64,000 nt of DNA from Manis javanica (GCF_040802235.1 NC_133161.1:17191001-17255000); one strand, 5' to 3'. Shown: positions 22,351 to 34,931, numbered from the stretch's first letter. The notes: generated from the sequence alone by a model not told the origin. Made by a program: numbers and translations.

Positions 22351-24825
22351 CCATTTTCTGTTTTTAAATAATCCTTTGACACCTTGGGCTCGGGGTCAGG
22401 CTGACCAGAGTTCAAAGGGTGCCAAACTCAGACAGCAGCCACAAAGGGCCAGGCTGGAAACACAAATGCCTTGAAGAGGCTTTGTGTAAGAAAACAAGGA
22501 AAAAGGAATCAACAAATTCAAGAATGCATAACTCTACACCTTAAAAATATGTCCAAAGTATAATTTAAAAAAGAAAATGAAGTGCAGTGGCTTCACAATG
22601 TAGAACTTTGCTGCAGGCCACCTATGTGAAAACCCCTGGACAAGAGGCTTGCTTGACCTGTCATTCTAAACTGCCTTCCTGGACTTGACTTTTTGCCTGA
22701 TAAGTTTTATGTATCTGTAGGATCCTGCAGTTCAGAAATATCACCTAATTTCTCCTGGATGCATAGTGTCTGTGAGTCACTCTTCTGCCTTGCTGGATTC
22801 CAAGTCACATCCCCTCCCAGACAGACTGCTATGTTGCTATTCACACTTTGACACAGTTCTTGGTCTACCCCAGGATGTGCACAGAACTTAAAGTTGCTTA
22901 TTAAGTATATTCAAACTAGCTTTTTATAACATCAATTACATATTCTTTCCTCCAATCTGGCCTTCACCTAAGAAACCACACTAGTCTACAAAATCCAATG
23001 GGAAAAAAAGACATCACTACTATCTATACTAAATACCACATTCCTTTTTCCTTTTCCTCTCCATCTGCTGCTAGATGGTCTAGCAAATTACATACTAAAT
23101 AGTAGGCAAAGCAAGCAATGATTTTGTAATTTCTCTGTAATACCTTTTTGTCCTGTCATTTTTTAGGAGACTGTCACAGCCCCAGAAAATGGGGCTTTTT
23201 GTGTAAACCTGGACACAGTTGTACCTATGTAATAATAACTTAATGGAATCTTTTAACCCTCCCATTAGGGTGACAGAGATGATGATAGGCTTATCAGTTA
23301 AATTGCTAATAAAAGAGTATGGGTCAAGTGTTAGGTCAAATATATAAGTATGAAATTGAAATAGACCACAAATACTGAAAATGTGAAAAAATATCATTTC
23401 CTTTAGCAATTTGCCATACTTATCAAAGAAGAAAACCTTTCTCGCTTTATCCTTGCTACCTTGAGAGATCTTCAGTGGGTTCACGGACTTTGTAGACTTG
23501 TATCGTATGCATGTTTCGGGGCAGAGATCTTTAGATTTCATTTGGTTTTCAAAGGGGTCCATAGTTCAAAAAGGTTAATAATCACTGGTCTGGAATCACA
23601 AAACCTATATAAACTGCCATTGAAAAAATAATTTCTACTCTTTATATCACCCTGAGTGCTGGGAAAACTTGAAGCACTAAAGAGCATATACCTTTTGGAT
23701 ATCATTTCTTGCCTCAACTGTCTCCTTTTATAGGCTCCCTTTCCTGTATCTACTGGGAAAGGGAAAAACATTTTTTTTTCAATATAAAAAGACTTTCCAA
23801 TTGCAAATTGGGTTTATATTATTTTTACACTTCCTGTGAGCCTGTAAGCAAAGACTCTTAGGTTGAAAATTAAGTGACTACAAGGAGTTGTACTCATGAG
23901 GGGTATAGAAATATTTCCACTTTTTAAGCTGGAACAGTGATACACTTTGGTGACTTTGGAAATTAAGTATGGAGCCAGTAGGTACAATTAAATGCAGAGG
24001 CCTAGGATTTGGAAATCTGCTCTTGTAACTTTGGACTGGAGTGGTTATGACAGCTAAGTCTCTGCTCCTTTGCGCACCAACAAAGGTATAAAAGCCAATC
24101 TATCAGAGAAAGCTCACCAACAGATAGCAGGCAGCTTAATAAGGTTTTTGATTATAATGATACATGCAAGGCAATTATCATATACATTCAGTGAAAAGGT
24201 TAAAAGAATATTTTTATGTTCAGATAGGCACACTTAAGAAAATTTTAGATTTCCAAAAATAACATTCGTAACCAGTTTTTATATAGTTTCCAAGTTCTAC
24301 TTTTTTTTAAAAAATGGTTTTCCCTTGGAGATGTTGGAATAAAATTACAGCAATCATTTCAACAACTAACAACTATAGTTTTGTGTTAAGTTACAAATAT
24401 CAGGCAAATTAAAAAATATTGGTGCAAAGTAGCCAACCCACACATTCTTTGGGGAATAAGTCTTGGGGTGCTCTTGACAAGAGAGGAGGCCAAGATGATT
24501 TGACATTTTCATTTTCAAATTCCTAGCTATAATTTAATAGAATAGAAGCTAAACAAATAGACCAGTTAAGACTGTAAATCTGAACTGCCTCTACATTCTG
24601 GCTAACGACCACCCTCAGGGTGGAGACGTGATCAGAACTCCATTTTACCTTCCGGGTGATCATGGCTGTGGGACTGTCCTCTCTGAATCCTTTGTCTGTT
24701 ATTCAGTGGGGACAGCAAAGAACAGGAGCACCGTCTTTCCCGAGCAAGGAGACCAACAGCTTGTTTTCTTCTACTGCTAGAAGCTGAGAGATCGAAGAAA
24801 TTCAAAAAAACCCAAAGCTACTTAC

Positions 24826-24921
24826 AGAAGGTTTGGGAGCAGGCGACTTGTTTCCATCTGGGGTTTTAGTTAGCCATTCACTGATGCGGCTGGAAACCCC
24901 CACCTTTAAGCCGGCAGTTTC
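24826..24921 (-). CDS. CALD1: CALD1 exon, actin/calmodulin-binding segment
   Basis: 96 bp, 32 codons, phase 0: begins ETAGLKVGVSSRISEWLTKT and ends KSPAPKPS. The acceptor is TTTGTAG and the donor GTAAGTAG. It carries the central part of the inhibitory C-terminal domain. EWLTK is one of the three Trp sites that contact calmodulin, and KSPAPKP is a conserved proline-directed phosphorylation site. Where human has INEW, this has ISEW (Asn to Ser). Confidence 0.96.
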
Positions 24922-25380
24922 CTACAAAGAGTCAGTTATCCAATATGAAAGACAAAAATAAACTTTGCTTGGAAAAAAATCTTCAAAGCAATCTCAAAAT
25001 ATTAAGTATTATTTCAGTGACCATCACCTAACACTAATCAATTATTGATTGTTATATTTAATATTTTGAGTAAAATGAGCCTTAAACTTGATGTTTAAAG
25101 AATATGTTGTCTGGTTAGCTTTCCCCTGCACCTGACGCCACCCCAACCCCAAGGGTTGGCGATTAATTAAAGCTCTTTATTTAGACTACTGTGGCCAAGC
25201 ATAGTACATAGTCTAGCTTCATGAACACATTCTCTCTGAGTTTACTTTTGCAGTCATTGCAAAAGAAAGTAAGAAATACATCTTCACTGCTTTTATAACT
25301 AACTACCGTGATCCCTTAAAAAAAAAAAAGGCCAAACAAATCCAACCTCCAAAATTAAGAGACAAAAATCCTATGCTCAC

Positions 25381-25518
25381 CTTATTGGGTGTGCCCGAGG
25401 CAGTGGGGGATGCAAACACATTCCCTTTCTCCCACATGCTCTTGATATTGCGCACACCTTCAGCAGGAACAGGAAGGTCCGAGGCTGCTGGCTTTGCAGG
25501 TTTTGCAGTTTTTGTTCC
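25381..25518 (-). CDS. CALD1: CALD1 exon with first calmodulin-binding Trp site
   Basis: 138 bp, 46 codons, phase 0: begins GTKTAKPAKPAASDLP and continues to the MWEKGNVF motif, ending SGTPNK. The acceptor is CACTTCAG and the donor GTGAGC. MWEKGNVF is the classic calmodulin-binding site A of caldesmon, and the SPT and GTP motifs after it are proline-directed kinase sites. Highly similar to human, with FASPTASGTP for FSSPTAAGTP. Confidence 0.97.
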
Positions 25519-27381
25519 CTGAAGTGTGTGAATTATTTTTAGGATTGGTGCTGATAAGTTTGTTCTCATAAAATTACAGGGAGCTTGGCTTCCAGAACAT
25601 TATCATTTAAAAGATTCATGGTACAAACACTTTCACCACAAATTAGAGTCATAATTTTGCTGTAAAACTACATTCTGATGACATATGTACCTCAAAATAA
25701 ACTATAATGTAAACATCAGAGGATTTTTCAAAAACGAACCATGCTTTTTAGTGGAACACCATTTATTGTTAAGGTGCTATTCCACTACATTTCTTCAACA
25801 GATACTTCTTAAGTGCCTACTGTGTGCAGGGCACTGGGCCAGGCTCTGGGAATGCAGTGTTTCTCAAGACAGTCTGCTCTAGAGGCTGCTTGTGGACTTA
25901 CATTTTAATGGGAGAGAAAATTAGTGACTAGTTATCTAAGTATTTCACATTGTGGTAGGTGTTATGAAAGATAAATATATTGCTATAAAGCATGCCAAGA
26001 GAGCACACAGTAAAAGAATAATAGTTTAGGGGAGCAAAGAAGGTTTGTCTGAGGAAGTGACCTTTAAACTCAGATCTGACAGAAGACTTGGAAGTGGCCA
26101 GGTGAAGAGAAAAAGCATTCCATGCAATCAGGACAGCATATGCCAAGGACCAAGGACAAGGATGTGCTAAATGACTAAAAGATTGAGAGACCCCTGCATG
26201 GAAAATATACCGGAGCGAGGAAGGAATGGATGTAAGGACGAAAGATGTGATTTCGAGATACTTCTCAAGCAGTGGTGATGGGCATACCCAGAATCATGCA
26301 GTCTCTCTCGTGGTTCTGCTTTGTGGCCTGTGGCATGTACTGTCAAGGTGGTCAGCCAGGATAAGTGGCACCATCAGTGGCCTGCACATAAAAATCCTCC
26401 CCGGACTATGTATACTCTGAAGCCACAATCTTGTGACTTCATTAACTAGAGCTATGATCAATTCAACCACAGAGAGTAACTATCTTCCATTTGTCTCAAA
26501 TTTTAGTGGACATCTAATCTTGTGAAAATGACCTCTTAAGGGTGAGGACTTACTATTCATTTGATAAGCCAACCATACCCCTCTCTTTTTTACTCCCTTA
26601 TCATTTGTTTGTGAACTATTTTACAGGTATCCCCACTCTGTTATACAAAGGATGGGAGAAAAGAAAATCAAACATATCCAATTACTTTATAGCAGGTGGA
26701 ATAATATAGAGGAAGGCTAAAACTATTGACTGAAGTCTACAAAAGGAGAAAAAACAGGATTACACCTTGATCAGTGGCACCCTACATTTTTAGTGCTTTG
26801 GTACTTGGAAATATACATTATTTCCAAATAGAGTAGAACTCGTAGGTCAATTTGATGGTAAAAAAAATGGCATAGACAGAAGCATAAAAGTACGGTCTTC
26901 AAGTACAAAACAATCAATTTGAAATTGATGATGATTAATCTCAGGCTGGTTATCACCTTTATATTAACTTATACTAGTACTTTTGCTTGATAACAAAAGT
27001 TTACATAGGCAAAGGAGGATTAACCAAGGTTGCAAGGGACCTGTTTAAACTGCATATGGGAATACATTTTATAAGGGATTAAGTGTACTGAAGATATCTT
27101 TATGAACATACAAACAATAGTTAAATACCAATAAACTCGTTCATTAAAAGAGTGGCATCTTCATTAAAGAAAACTCAGGCTGAAAGTAGTAAACAATTTG
27201 TTCAAAAATCTCCTATAATTTTTTACTATTCTTCTCAATAGTTCAAAGTATAAAAATGTATCACTAATATTCTAACACACTAATGTGATGATTGGACTTG
27301 ACTATTGTCCTAAGTGTTTCGATGATCATCCCTATAATCAGAGTCTATTTCCGTTTGACCATAACTCTGGACATCTCTCAC
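25519..27381. other. CALD1 intron
   Basis: Holds an ancient interspersed repeat at about 25795-26160 (AGTGCCTACTGTGTGCAGGG and later blocks), related to those at 8765 and 62470. The rest is unique AT-rich sequence. Confidence 0.5.
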
Positions 27382-27463
27382 CTCAATTGCACTGGTATAT
27401 TGCTCCAGCCTGCTGTCAATCTTGGAGACGACTGCTGCTTGATGAGTAGGTTTGACACCACTG
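27382..27463 (-). CDS. CALD1: CALD1 exon
   Basis: 82 bp: one base completes a split Ser codon, then 27 codons, SGVKPTHQAAVVSKIDSR onward, ending TSAIE. The acceptor is TTCACTTAG and the donor GTGAGAG. Part of the C-terminal tropomyosin/actin-binding region. It is separated from the previous exon by an intron of only 104 bp. Confidence 0.96.
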
Positions 27464-27567
27464 CTAAGTGAATAAACACACATACACGCATACATGAAAA
27501 TACAAGAGAGAATCTTCCATACATGTAATGGCTGATGAGTCTCAACTGAACAATCAACCATATTTAC

Positions 27568-27611
27568 CTTTTCTGCACAGACTTATTCAAAAATTCTGCT
27601 CGCTCTTCTAT
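27568..27611 (-). CDS. CALD1: CALD1 44-bp exon
   Basis: Encodes IEERAEFLNKSVQK plus two bases of a split Ser codon. The acceptor is TTCCTAG and the donor GTAAATATG. Identical at protein level to the human segment as I remember it. Skipping this exon alone would shift the frame (44 is not a multiple of 3); skipping it together with the next (44 + 82 = 126) would not. Confidence 0.96.
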
Positions 27612-29041
27612 CTAGGAATTCAAAGAAAAACCTGATTAATATTTTCAGCTTATAAACAATGTTTGTCAGCCCATGTCACTATCTCCCTTGAACCTGGTGA
27701 ATAAAAGCACCAAAGAGTATCTAACGGGCATTAGGGTGCTGGGAACAGCAGCTCTGCTAGAGAGGACCTGTAAGGTATTTTGAGAGTGGTATTTGGAGAA
27801 TGAATGCAGGATTGGCAGATGAGAGATGAAGTGTGGAAAAATATAAAGTTTTGGTGGCAAATTACAGACCAGACCTAAATGGAATAAAAATGCCTCTGAA
27901 ATAATTTAAATCAGTGGCAAAATAATTACACTTCAAGACAACAATGTTTTCAAAAACACATGCTGTTACCCTTAAGGACCTATTTATAGGAGTACAGGTG
28001 TACCATGTTATTTGTTTAACAAAAATATCCCATGTTTTAACTATATATTTGATATGTAATAGGATCGAATAAGAAAGATAACCAGGAACTGTGAACTGTT
28101 CACTTACTGCTTAGCCTGATTTCCTCTTGTAAGCTGTCAAGCCTATTGTTGAACTTAATTTGCTCTGCATGTGGGAGATGGGGGTGGTGGTGGGTTGAGA
28201 TTGGGGTATAGCTCATCAGTAACGGCCAAGGCCTCCCATAAAGTCCCTGTTAGCTCGAGGGGGAATTAAGGAAATAAGCCCAGAAAGACTGTGATGGATA
28301 TATATGAAATGGGCAGTTCAGTAGTCTTAATTATTTTTCTTTCTAAAGCTTGGAACTTCTTTTTGCTACAACCAAAGCTACTAACTCAAACACTGTAGTT
28401 TACTGAAACTATATCACTCAAATCAGATGTTCTTTATAAGTCAGCAAATATTTGTTGATGACTCATGAAACCCAATTCCAGGCTGGAAATATCCTTTGCC
28501 ATCCATCATGTAGCAAAATCAGCAAATAGTGAAACCTTCTTTGTATTTGATTACTTGTGCCAAAGCACACACGTGCCAAAGGGGTCTGTTTGGGCCCTGT
28601 TCAGGGCAGCCAAAAAGTGTACTAGGCCCTAGTTGCCCTAGGCTAGTGTGGTTGAGTGTCTCCCTATAGTCTTCTGCTTCTGACATGTCAGGGGCTCATC
28701 CTGGCCTGGACTGACCTGGGGCTTGTGGACTGTAAATACCCTTAGGCTTTTCGGAAAACATGCTCCAGCTGGAATATCCGTTGAAGAACACTTACAGATG
28801 TTAGTGAAGGCCCTTTATTCTTTCATGACTTCTTACAATGATAAAAGCAAACTCATTAAAAATAAAACTTTGCAAATATGTGCTGATAGGTAGCCCTGAG
28901 TTTATGGGATGTAAAGGGTCTTAAATCTTATTTTTCTGATTTTAATAGAAACTTAGAAGTGCATTTTTGGAGAAAAAGTTCTCAGTTGAATAAGGTAAAG
29001 TATGTTAAAACCGCTTGATGCACTGGCACTTTTAATATTAT

Positions 29042-29079
29042 TCATCCATCCATCCATCCATCCATCCATCCATCCATCC
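29042..29079 (+). repeat. (ATCC)n microsatellite
   Basis: About nine nearly perfect ATCC units followed by GCCTATC. Confidence 0.95.
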
Positions 29080-29852
29080 GCCTATCAGCTAAACAGCCAG
29101 CCAATAATTATATATATGTGTATATAGATACACCTTCTATATAAAGTTGAACACTCAACAATGTTTAAGACAGCATCCCATTTGTCAAGGAGAACACAAT
29201 TTTATAGGGGAGATTAGTAGGACATATAAATAAAATACTTAAAATTCAATGGCAGGTACCATATTGATCATAAGAAAAACATGCTGTGGCTCTAGAATAC
29301 GTGACTACCTGGAGGGTTGGAGAAGGCCTTCAGTAATTTAAAATGTTTTAGCTGAGTTTTACAGTTTATATAGATTTATACATGACTTTCTGAAAGTCAG
29401 ATGGGGGTACATGAGTTAGAGGGGAGAGCACACTTCCAGTAGAGCAAATACATGAATGAAGACGGGGGGATGCATGCAGAACGGAGGGGAGGAAGACTGA
29501 GGAAACGTTTAGCGTGGTGGGAGGACAGAGCACAGCGGTGAGGGGTTGGCAGAGATGACACTTGTTCTTTGTAGCACTTCCACAGTTCTGGCTCAGGGCT
29601 CATGTTGCCAGCCTCAGTAATCACATTCATTCAAATTACGGAGCCTCTCAGACTCCGACTTCTCCTTTCATAGTTACAATAAAATGCTGTTTGACTTCAT
29701 TATCAGGACTCCTTATCCATTTACTGATGCACTTCTGTTAGAAAATTCCTTAACATAGTGGCCCTAGGTAATGTAACAATGTGTACTGAATTTGTAAATT
29801 AAACCAATTTCTGTATTAGGAAATTAACGAGGGAAAATAGTTCTCCTGAAGA

Positions 29853-29866
29853 CCAAGAGGTGGCAG
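29853..29866 (+). promoter_or_regulatory. CTCF-like motif
   Basis: CCAAGAGGTGGCAG is close to the CTCF core CCASYAGRKGGCRS, one position off. Motif match only. Confidence 0.35.
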
Positions 29867-30791
29867 TGTTGTCCCAATAAAACTCGGGGGATAAAAGCAT
29901 ACTATTCGTTTTTTGAAAATTGGCTGTCCTTATTCCACACCCCCTCCACCACCAAAATATGAAACAACAATAATAAAAAAAAATTTTAGGTTTAACTGAC
30001 CTAAATTTTTTTTCTTGGCATGTATAATGTAAGAAAAATCATTCACTGCTAACATCATTTAACTATGAGAAACCAGGTTCAGAATTTCCTAGACAAGGAA
30101 TGGAAGTCATGGGAAATTAGCAAAATACACTAGTTGATAATATTTTGTCAAATGTTATTCCTCCCACTGAATTCTACAATGTTAACTTAGGACCATTTAT
30201 AAAAGTTGCAGGGCCAAGAGTATCAACAGCTCTAGGAATTCAATTGTAGGATCTCGAACTGGAGGTCCAGCAAGTTCTTCTCCACATACTATGGAGAAGA
30301 GCGACGGACTGTTCCTGAAAACGTGTCTCTGGTATATAGAAATTAAAAATGTTTTGTTTCTTTCATATCCATCTACTTGGATTGCGCACACATGCCTCGC
30401 TTTAGCCAAGGGAGAGAAAAATGGTTTCCTGGGAATGCTAGATGAAATGGGGGCCGGGAGTCTGGGTGAGGGAGAGACCAGAGGAGTAAGCTGAAAAATT
30501 GGAAAGAAGACATTTGAAGAGGGGAGAACAATGAGTAGTTTCTCCTGAAAAGAAGAGTAGAAATTGGAAGTCTACACAACTACTATTTTTTTCATGTCAC
30601 CAAGACTATTCACAGAAAGCTTGACTTGGGTGGGATTTTAAGGAAGGCAGAAAGAGAAAACATGGTTTTCTCTGATTATTGATGAGCCAGAAACAAAAGG
30701 ACCCGGACTGGGAACAGGATGGTCTCCAGTGGCTGTGCAGCATAGCCTGCTCTGAGTGGGGTTTTTTGCCTTTCTGCTCTTTCTTCTAGAG

Positions 30792-30958
30792 CAGAGTCTG
30801 CAAACTATGGCCCACGGGCCAGATGCAGCCCATGTTTTTCACTCAGCTCTCAAGCTAAGGGTGAATTTTATATTGTGAAATCGTTGAAATAAAAGAAGAA
30901 TATTTTGTGATACAGGAAATTTTTATGAAATCCAAATTTTAATGTCCATAAAAATAAA
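30792..30958 (+). repeat. hAT MITE fragment, same family as 63622-63835
   Basis: Starts CAGAGTCTGCAAACTATGGCCC with CACGGGCCAGATGCAGCCCAT, the left end of the element seen complete at 63622. The right half is eroded. Confidence 0.5.
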
Positions 30959-31855
30959 GCTCACCTACTCCACAAAGTTTCTCTCTACCCATTTTGCTCC
31001 ATTCTGAGATCTCACTGTACTGGTAGTCTGCATTTGATTACCTTTGGAATTTTTTTTTCCATTTCATAATTTTTGCATTCCCCTGGGGCAATGAGTTATA
31101 TTAGTGCCACAGGAGCAGCAAGTTTGTTTGTACTTCTCTTCCTCATGGTACATAGCACACATTATACATACAAATATGAAATAATAAAAAACCCCTGTGG
31201 TTTAGTTTGAATTCCCCCTGAAGCAGGCCTTGCAATGAGAGGGTGTGAGCACAAGTAGTTTATTTGGGAGTGTCTGCGCTATGAGTGGCACCCAGGATCA
31301 CAAAGACTCCGTCTTACATCAGTTAGGAGCTATGCTCCTTGACGGCAAGTAGGACCAAATTCATCCTGGGAAGGGACCCTATCCAAGTCACATTTCATCT
31401 CCTCCTGTGATAATAGCTGTCAAATTTGACCTGTACCATTTCCAGCTGCCCTGCTGTTAGTAATGACAAAGGAAAAATCAACAGCTAGCATGAAAAGCAG
31501 CTTAAGCTTTTATAATTTATTTACCCATTTTATGAACTTAAAATGTTTCCATTTCAATTGCTCAAAGCAAAGAAGCATCTGGAGAGAATGGGTCAGTGAA
31601 ATCTAGAGATAATCGCTGGATGTCATTTTAATATATGCCAAAGCATCTAATAAACAACAGATATAAATTTCTCCACTCCATTTCTCAACTCCGTATGTTG
31701 AAAACAAAGAGAAGCTGTGAAATGGCTGGAGAAAGGGGCAAAAGATAAATGAAGCAAGGCTTTGAATAATGAGTGACTAAATGTGGGGCTAAAATCAAGT
31801 TGCTAGGACCTCACAATAGAGGTATTCTAAGAAAGTTTTCTGGGGAAAAAAATAC

Positions 31856-31996
31856 CTTGAGAGATGAACCTTTAGGAGTGAAACATTTGAATGGCTTCTT
31901 GTCCTCCGATAAGCCGTCTTCTGGCATCTTCTGGCGTTTCTCAGCAGCTTCTGCCCTTCGCTTTTCAATCTCCTCCTTTAGCCTCCTCTTCTCTTC
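31856..31996 (-). CDS. CALD1: CALD1 exon, end of basic helix and start of actin-binding domain
   Basis: 141 bp, 47 codons, phase 0: begins EEKRRLKEEIEKRRAEAAEK and ends FTPKGSSLK. The acceptor is TTTCTTAG and the donor GTATTT. The first half continues the charged coiled-coil that binds tropomyosin; the Cys in KPFKCFTPKG is the conserved C-terminal-domain cysteine. LSEDKK replaces human LSDDKK. Confidence 0.97.
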
Positions 31997-32149
31997 CTAA
32001 GAAAGTACAAATACAAGGACCTTAATATCATCTGGAAGCCTAAAGGAAGTAGTGCTGTGCTGGAGGAGAAAGAACACTAGTCCCAGAGGCACAGATGTGG
32101 GTTCTAGATTGGGTGCTCCCCTTCCCCAGTCACTAGAGGCTGAGTCTGA

Positions 32150-32345
32150 GCGTGGGAGTCTAACTGCCTGATTCACACTCTGGCACAGCCACTTCCCAAC
32201 TCTGGGACCTTGGCCATGTCATTTAGCTGCTCTGTGTCTCAGTTTGTCCCCTGTAAAATGGGAATAATAATAGCATCCACTGAATAGCACTTTAATGAGG
32301 ACTGAATGAGAAGCCCATGTGAAATGCTTAGACTAATGCTAACGA
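32150..32345 (+). repeat. MIR SINE
   Basis: Clear MIR blocks: CTGGGACCTTGGCCATGTCA, TCTGTGTCTCAGTTTG, CTGTAAAATGGGAATAATAA, then GAGGACTGAATGAGAAGC. Confidence 0.85.
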
Positions 32346-32852
32346 TCATCATACCATCCTTTTGTTAAGTCATTTAACACTGTTCTTCCTGTTCTGTATA
32401 TTTAAAATAGACATAAATATCCCTTCTACCTACTTCCTAGGAGAGTGTGCAGACAAATGAAATAATGTAGGTACAAAATTATATAAATCTATGGTATTGT
32501 ATTCACCAAGTTGTACAAGAGATGATGTTATGGTGTCCCTGCCTCAATTGAGTAGATAATTTTAGATGGTTTGACAAACCTGAAATATGTAGATACTGCA
32601 TCATGACAGTGAAATCACAGAAAATGTTTACAATCCATCTCATTAACCTCTCTGTGCCCTCATTCCCGGTCTAGAGGACTCTCCCCTATCTTCTTTCTCA
32701 GGTAAAAAATTCAGAGCTCTGATCAAGATGCATAATCCTCGATGAATGATTTCCTAAGAGACCTGTGGAATCTTTTTTGGTTTTCAGACTGTATGTTCTC
32801 AAGCAAAGACTGGAAGTTTATCTGTCAGAGGATGTTGCAGAAGGATCCTGTG

Positions 32853-33198
32853 TGTTATAGACCGAATGTTTGTGTCTCCCCCAAATTCATATGTTGAAAT
32901 CCTTACTCCAAAGTGATGGTATCAGGAGGTGGGGCCTTTGGGAGGTGATTAGGCCATAAGACAGAAGCTTTCATGATGGCATCAGTGTCCCCATAAAAGA
33001 GGCCCCAGAGAGCTCTCTCAAGCCTCTGCCAAGTGAAGTAGTGAGAAGGCTGCTGGGAAGCAGGGTCTCCCCACACATGGGGTTTGCTGCTGCTTTGATC
33101 TTGGACTCCCCAGTCTCCAAAACAGTGAGGAATTTCTGTTGTTTATAAGCCATCCAGGCTATGGCAATTTGTCACAGCAGCTCAAAAGGACTCAAACA
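32853..33198 (+). mobile_element. ERVL-MaLR-type solo LTR with 5-bp TSD
   Basis: 346 bp beginning TGTTATAGACCGAATGTTTG and ending ACTCAAACA (TG...CA ends), flanked exactly by CTGTG at 32848-32852 and 33199-33203. Interior blocks (TGGGGCCTTTGGGAGGTGATTAGG, ATAAAAGAGGCCCCAGAGAG) are typical of MaLR LTRs. No internal region remains, so it arose by LTR-LTR recombination. Confidence 0.8.
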
Positions 33199-34520
33199 CT
33201 GTGTTTGGTAGCAGGCTAGACTAAATAATTTCCTAGGTCCCATTCAGTTCTAAGAGTTCCTGTTTCTCTTCTGCCTTCAACTGATAACTCTGCTCTTCTA
33301 AATAACAGAAGTAACAATGAAACAATAATTTTAAGTACCACACCCTGAGCACCTATCCTGTACCAGGCACTGTGATACAATGATCTACTTAATCATCTAT
33401 TTAATCCCGACATTAAGTAGACGTTATTTCAGAGATAAGGAAAAGATGTCTTAGGTCATCCCAGGCATGCCAAGGTCCCAGCCTGCAAGAGGCAGTTAGG
33501 ACATAGGTCCAGTGCTTTTGATTCTAAAGCACTAGCATCTCAATTACTTCCCCGCCAAAGGTCATTGGCTCATTGAGAGCTGCAGGTGGATGAGATCCTC
33601 CTGCTATAATTTATCCAAGCTTTCCACACAGTTCAGGGCACTTTTGTGCAGGGTCCATGTGAGAGAGTCATCTAAAGTCTTTCTGCACATTTTGAATGAT
33701 GAAAGACCACTGTCTGCTAAGATTAGCAGGAAAAGCTTAAGGCTGAGTTGGAGAAACTAGGTCCCAATGCTGATTCTACTGCTTATTAGTCAAGGAACTT
33801 CACACAAGTCATGGGGCAATATGACTGTCATTTTTTTTTGCCCATAAAATGAATAATAATGTACCACAGGATAAAAGAATGCACCTTGTAAACTGCAGCA
33901 ATATAAGTTGCAGGTGGGTAAGCGCTTTGTCAGTTTCAAAATTTGTCTTCTTGTAACTTTATCTGTTGTTTTTAGTTCTGTCTTAAAAGATGGAACAATT
34001 TCATCTGTTCCTAATTATTGGGCTCTTGCTACATGCCTGGCACTGTGTCGGGTGCTGGGTTTTCAGTAATGAGCAAAGCAGATGCTATTCCTGCTTATGA
34101 CAACCTTACTCCTACTAGTCTACTCAGTCTTTCATTAAAAAAGGAAAACCATTAAAAAAATCTTCTCGATAAAAACCTCAAATATCGAAAAACAACTGTC
34201 ACGTGACTCTTGGTTCTTACTCACCTGCAGACTTTCCCCCCTCCTCAGCCCCTACCTGTTCTTTAGTGAGTGGCAGCAGAGGGGAATGGGTTAAGGCACA
34301 TGGGACCTAAGGAAAATTACACACACACACACAAAAAACCCCTCTGTGCCTCAGTTTCTTCATCTGAAAAATGGGGATAAGGCAACTCACAGCAGAGTTC
34401 TTACAAAAATTGGATGAATTAGTATGTATATGAACCTCAGAACCATGCCCAACGCAGAGTAAGTTTATTATTCTTAAAATGTATTTGTTAGAGTCCATGC
34501 TCCCAAGAACTGGGCATTAC

Positions 34521-34779
34521 CTCCTCTTTGACTTTGCGCTCGGCTTCCTCCTGCTTCCTCTTCTGCTCTTCCTCCTCCAGGACCTTCTTTCGCTCCTCCC
34601 TCTTTTTCTTCAGCTCCTCCAGCTCCAAGGCCGCCTCCTGCTGCTTCTGCTTGAGCTTCTCGAACTCTTCGCTCTCGGTTTCCCCGCGGCGGCGGCGAAG
34701 CTCCTCCAGGCGCCGGCCGGCTTCCACCTGCGGGGCGCCCTCCGTCTCCCGGGCCTCGCTGGCCTTCGCTCCCGCGCGG
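34521..34779 (-). CDS. CALD1: CALD1 exon, tropomyosin-binding coiled coil
   Basis: 259 bp: one base completes a split Ser codon, then 86 codons to KVKEE. Acceptor TTTCCCGCAG, donor GTAATG. The first part (SRAGAKASEARETEGAPQVE) is variable and the rest is the conserved Glu/Lys/Arg helix with RRRRGETESEEFEKLKQKQ. This helix binds tropomyosin and lies near the myosin-binding contact of the C-terminal half. The 5' part of the exon and the flanking intron up to about 34860 form a GC-rich pocket in an AT-rich gene. Human has SRPGGRASVDTKEAEGAPQ, so the start of the exon evolves faster. Confidence 0.96.
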
Positions 34780-34931
34780 CTGCGGGAAATACAGAGCAGC
34801 TGGACCCCCCGCAGCCTGCGCAGGAGGCGGGGCAGGTGGACCTGCGGGCTGGAAGCCCGCCCGGAATCCCAGGGGCTCCTAAGTCCCTCTCTGCCACTTC
34901 CCTTGGTTTCCTCAACTGTGCAATGGGATGG

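Larger units (their letters stand above)
19285..24825. other. CALD1 intron (5.5 kb)
   Basis: Contains an old LTR-like repeat (19700-20139), the reverse-strand ERV-tail retroposon (21804-22350) and unique AT-rich sequence. An open frame of 155 codons at 23095-23562 (minus) is considered and rejected as a gene. Confidence 0.6.
27612..31855. other. CALD1 intron (4.2 kb)
   Basis: Holds an (ATCC)n microsatellite (29042-29079), a CTCF-like site (29853-29866), a hAT fragment (30792-30958) and otherwise unique sequence. No exon seen. Confidence 0.55.
31997..34520. other. CALD1 intron (2.5 kb)
   Basis: Holds a MIR (about 32150-32345) and an ERVL-MaLR solo LTR (32853-33198). The rest is unique, with a short CA repeat near 34318-34333. 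Confidence 0.6.

Noticed and set aside
23095-23562. 155-codon open frame on the minus strand in a CALD1 intron
   Set aside because: Length is within what chance gives in 64 kb of AT-rich DNA. It shows no domain, no signal peptide and no family resemblance, and its 5' end runs into old-repeat-like sequence (GGGGTCCATAGTTCAAAAAGG on the plus strand).
29042-29079. Possible CRISPR-like or regulatory repeat
   Set aside because: Simple ATCC microsatellite with no spacers.
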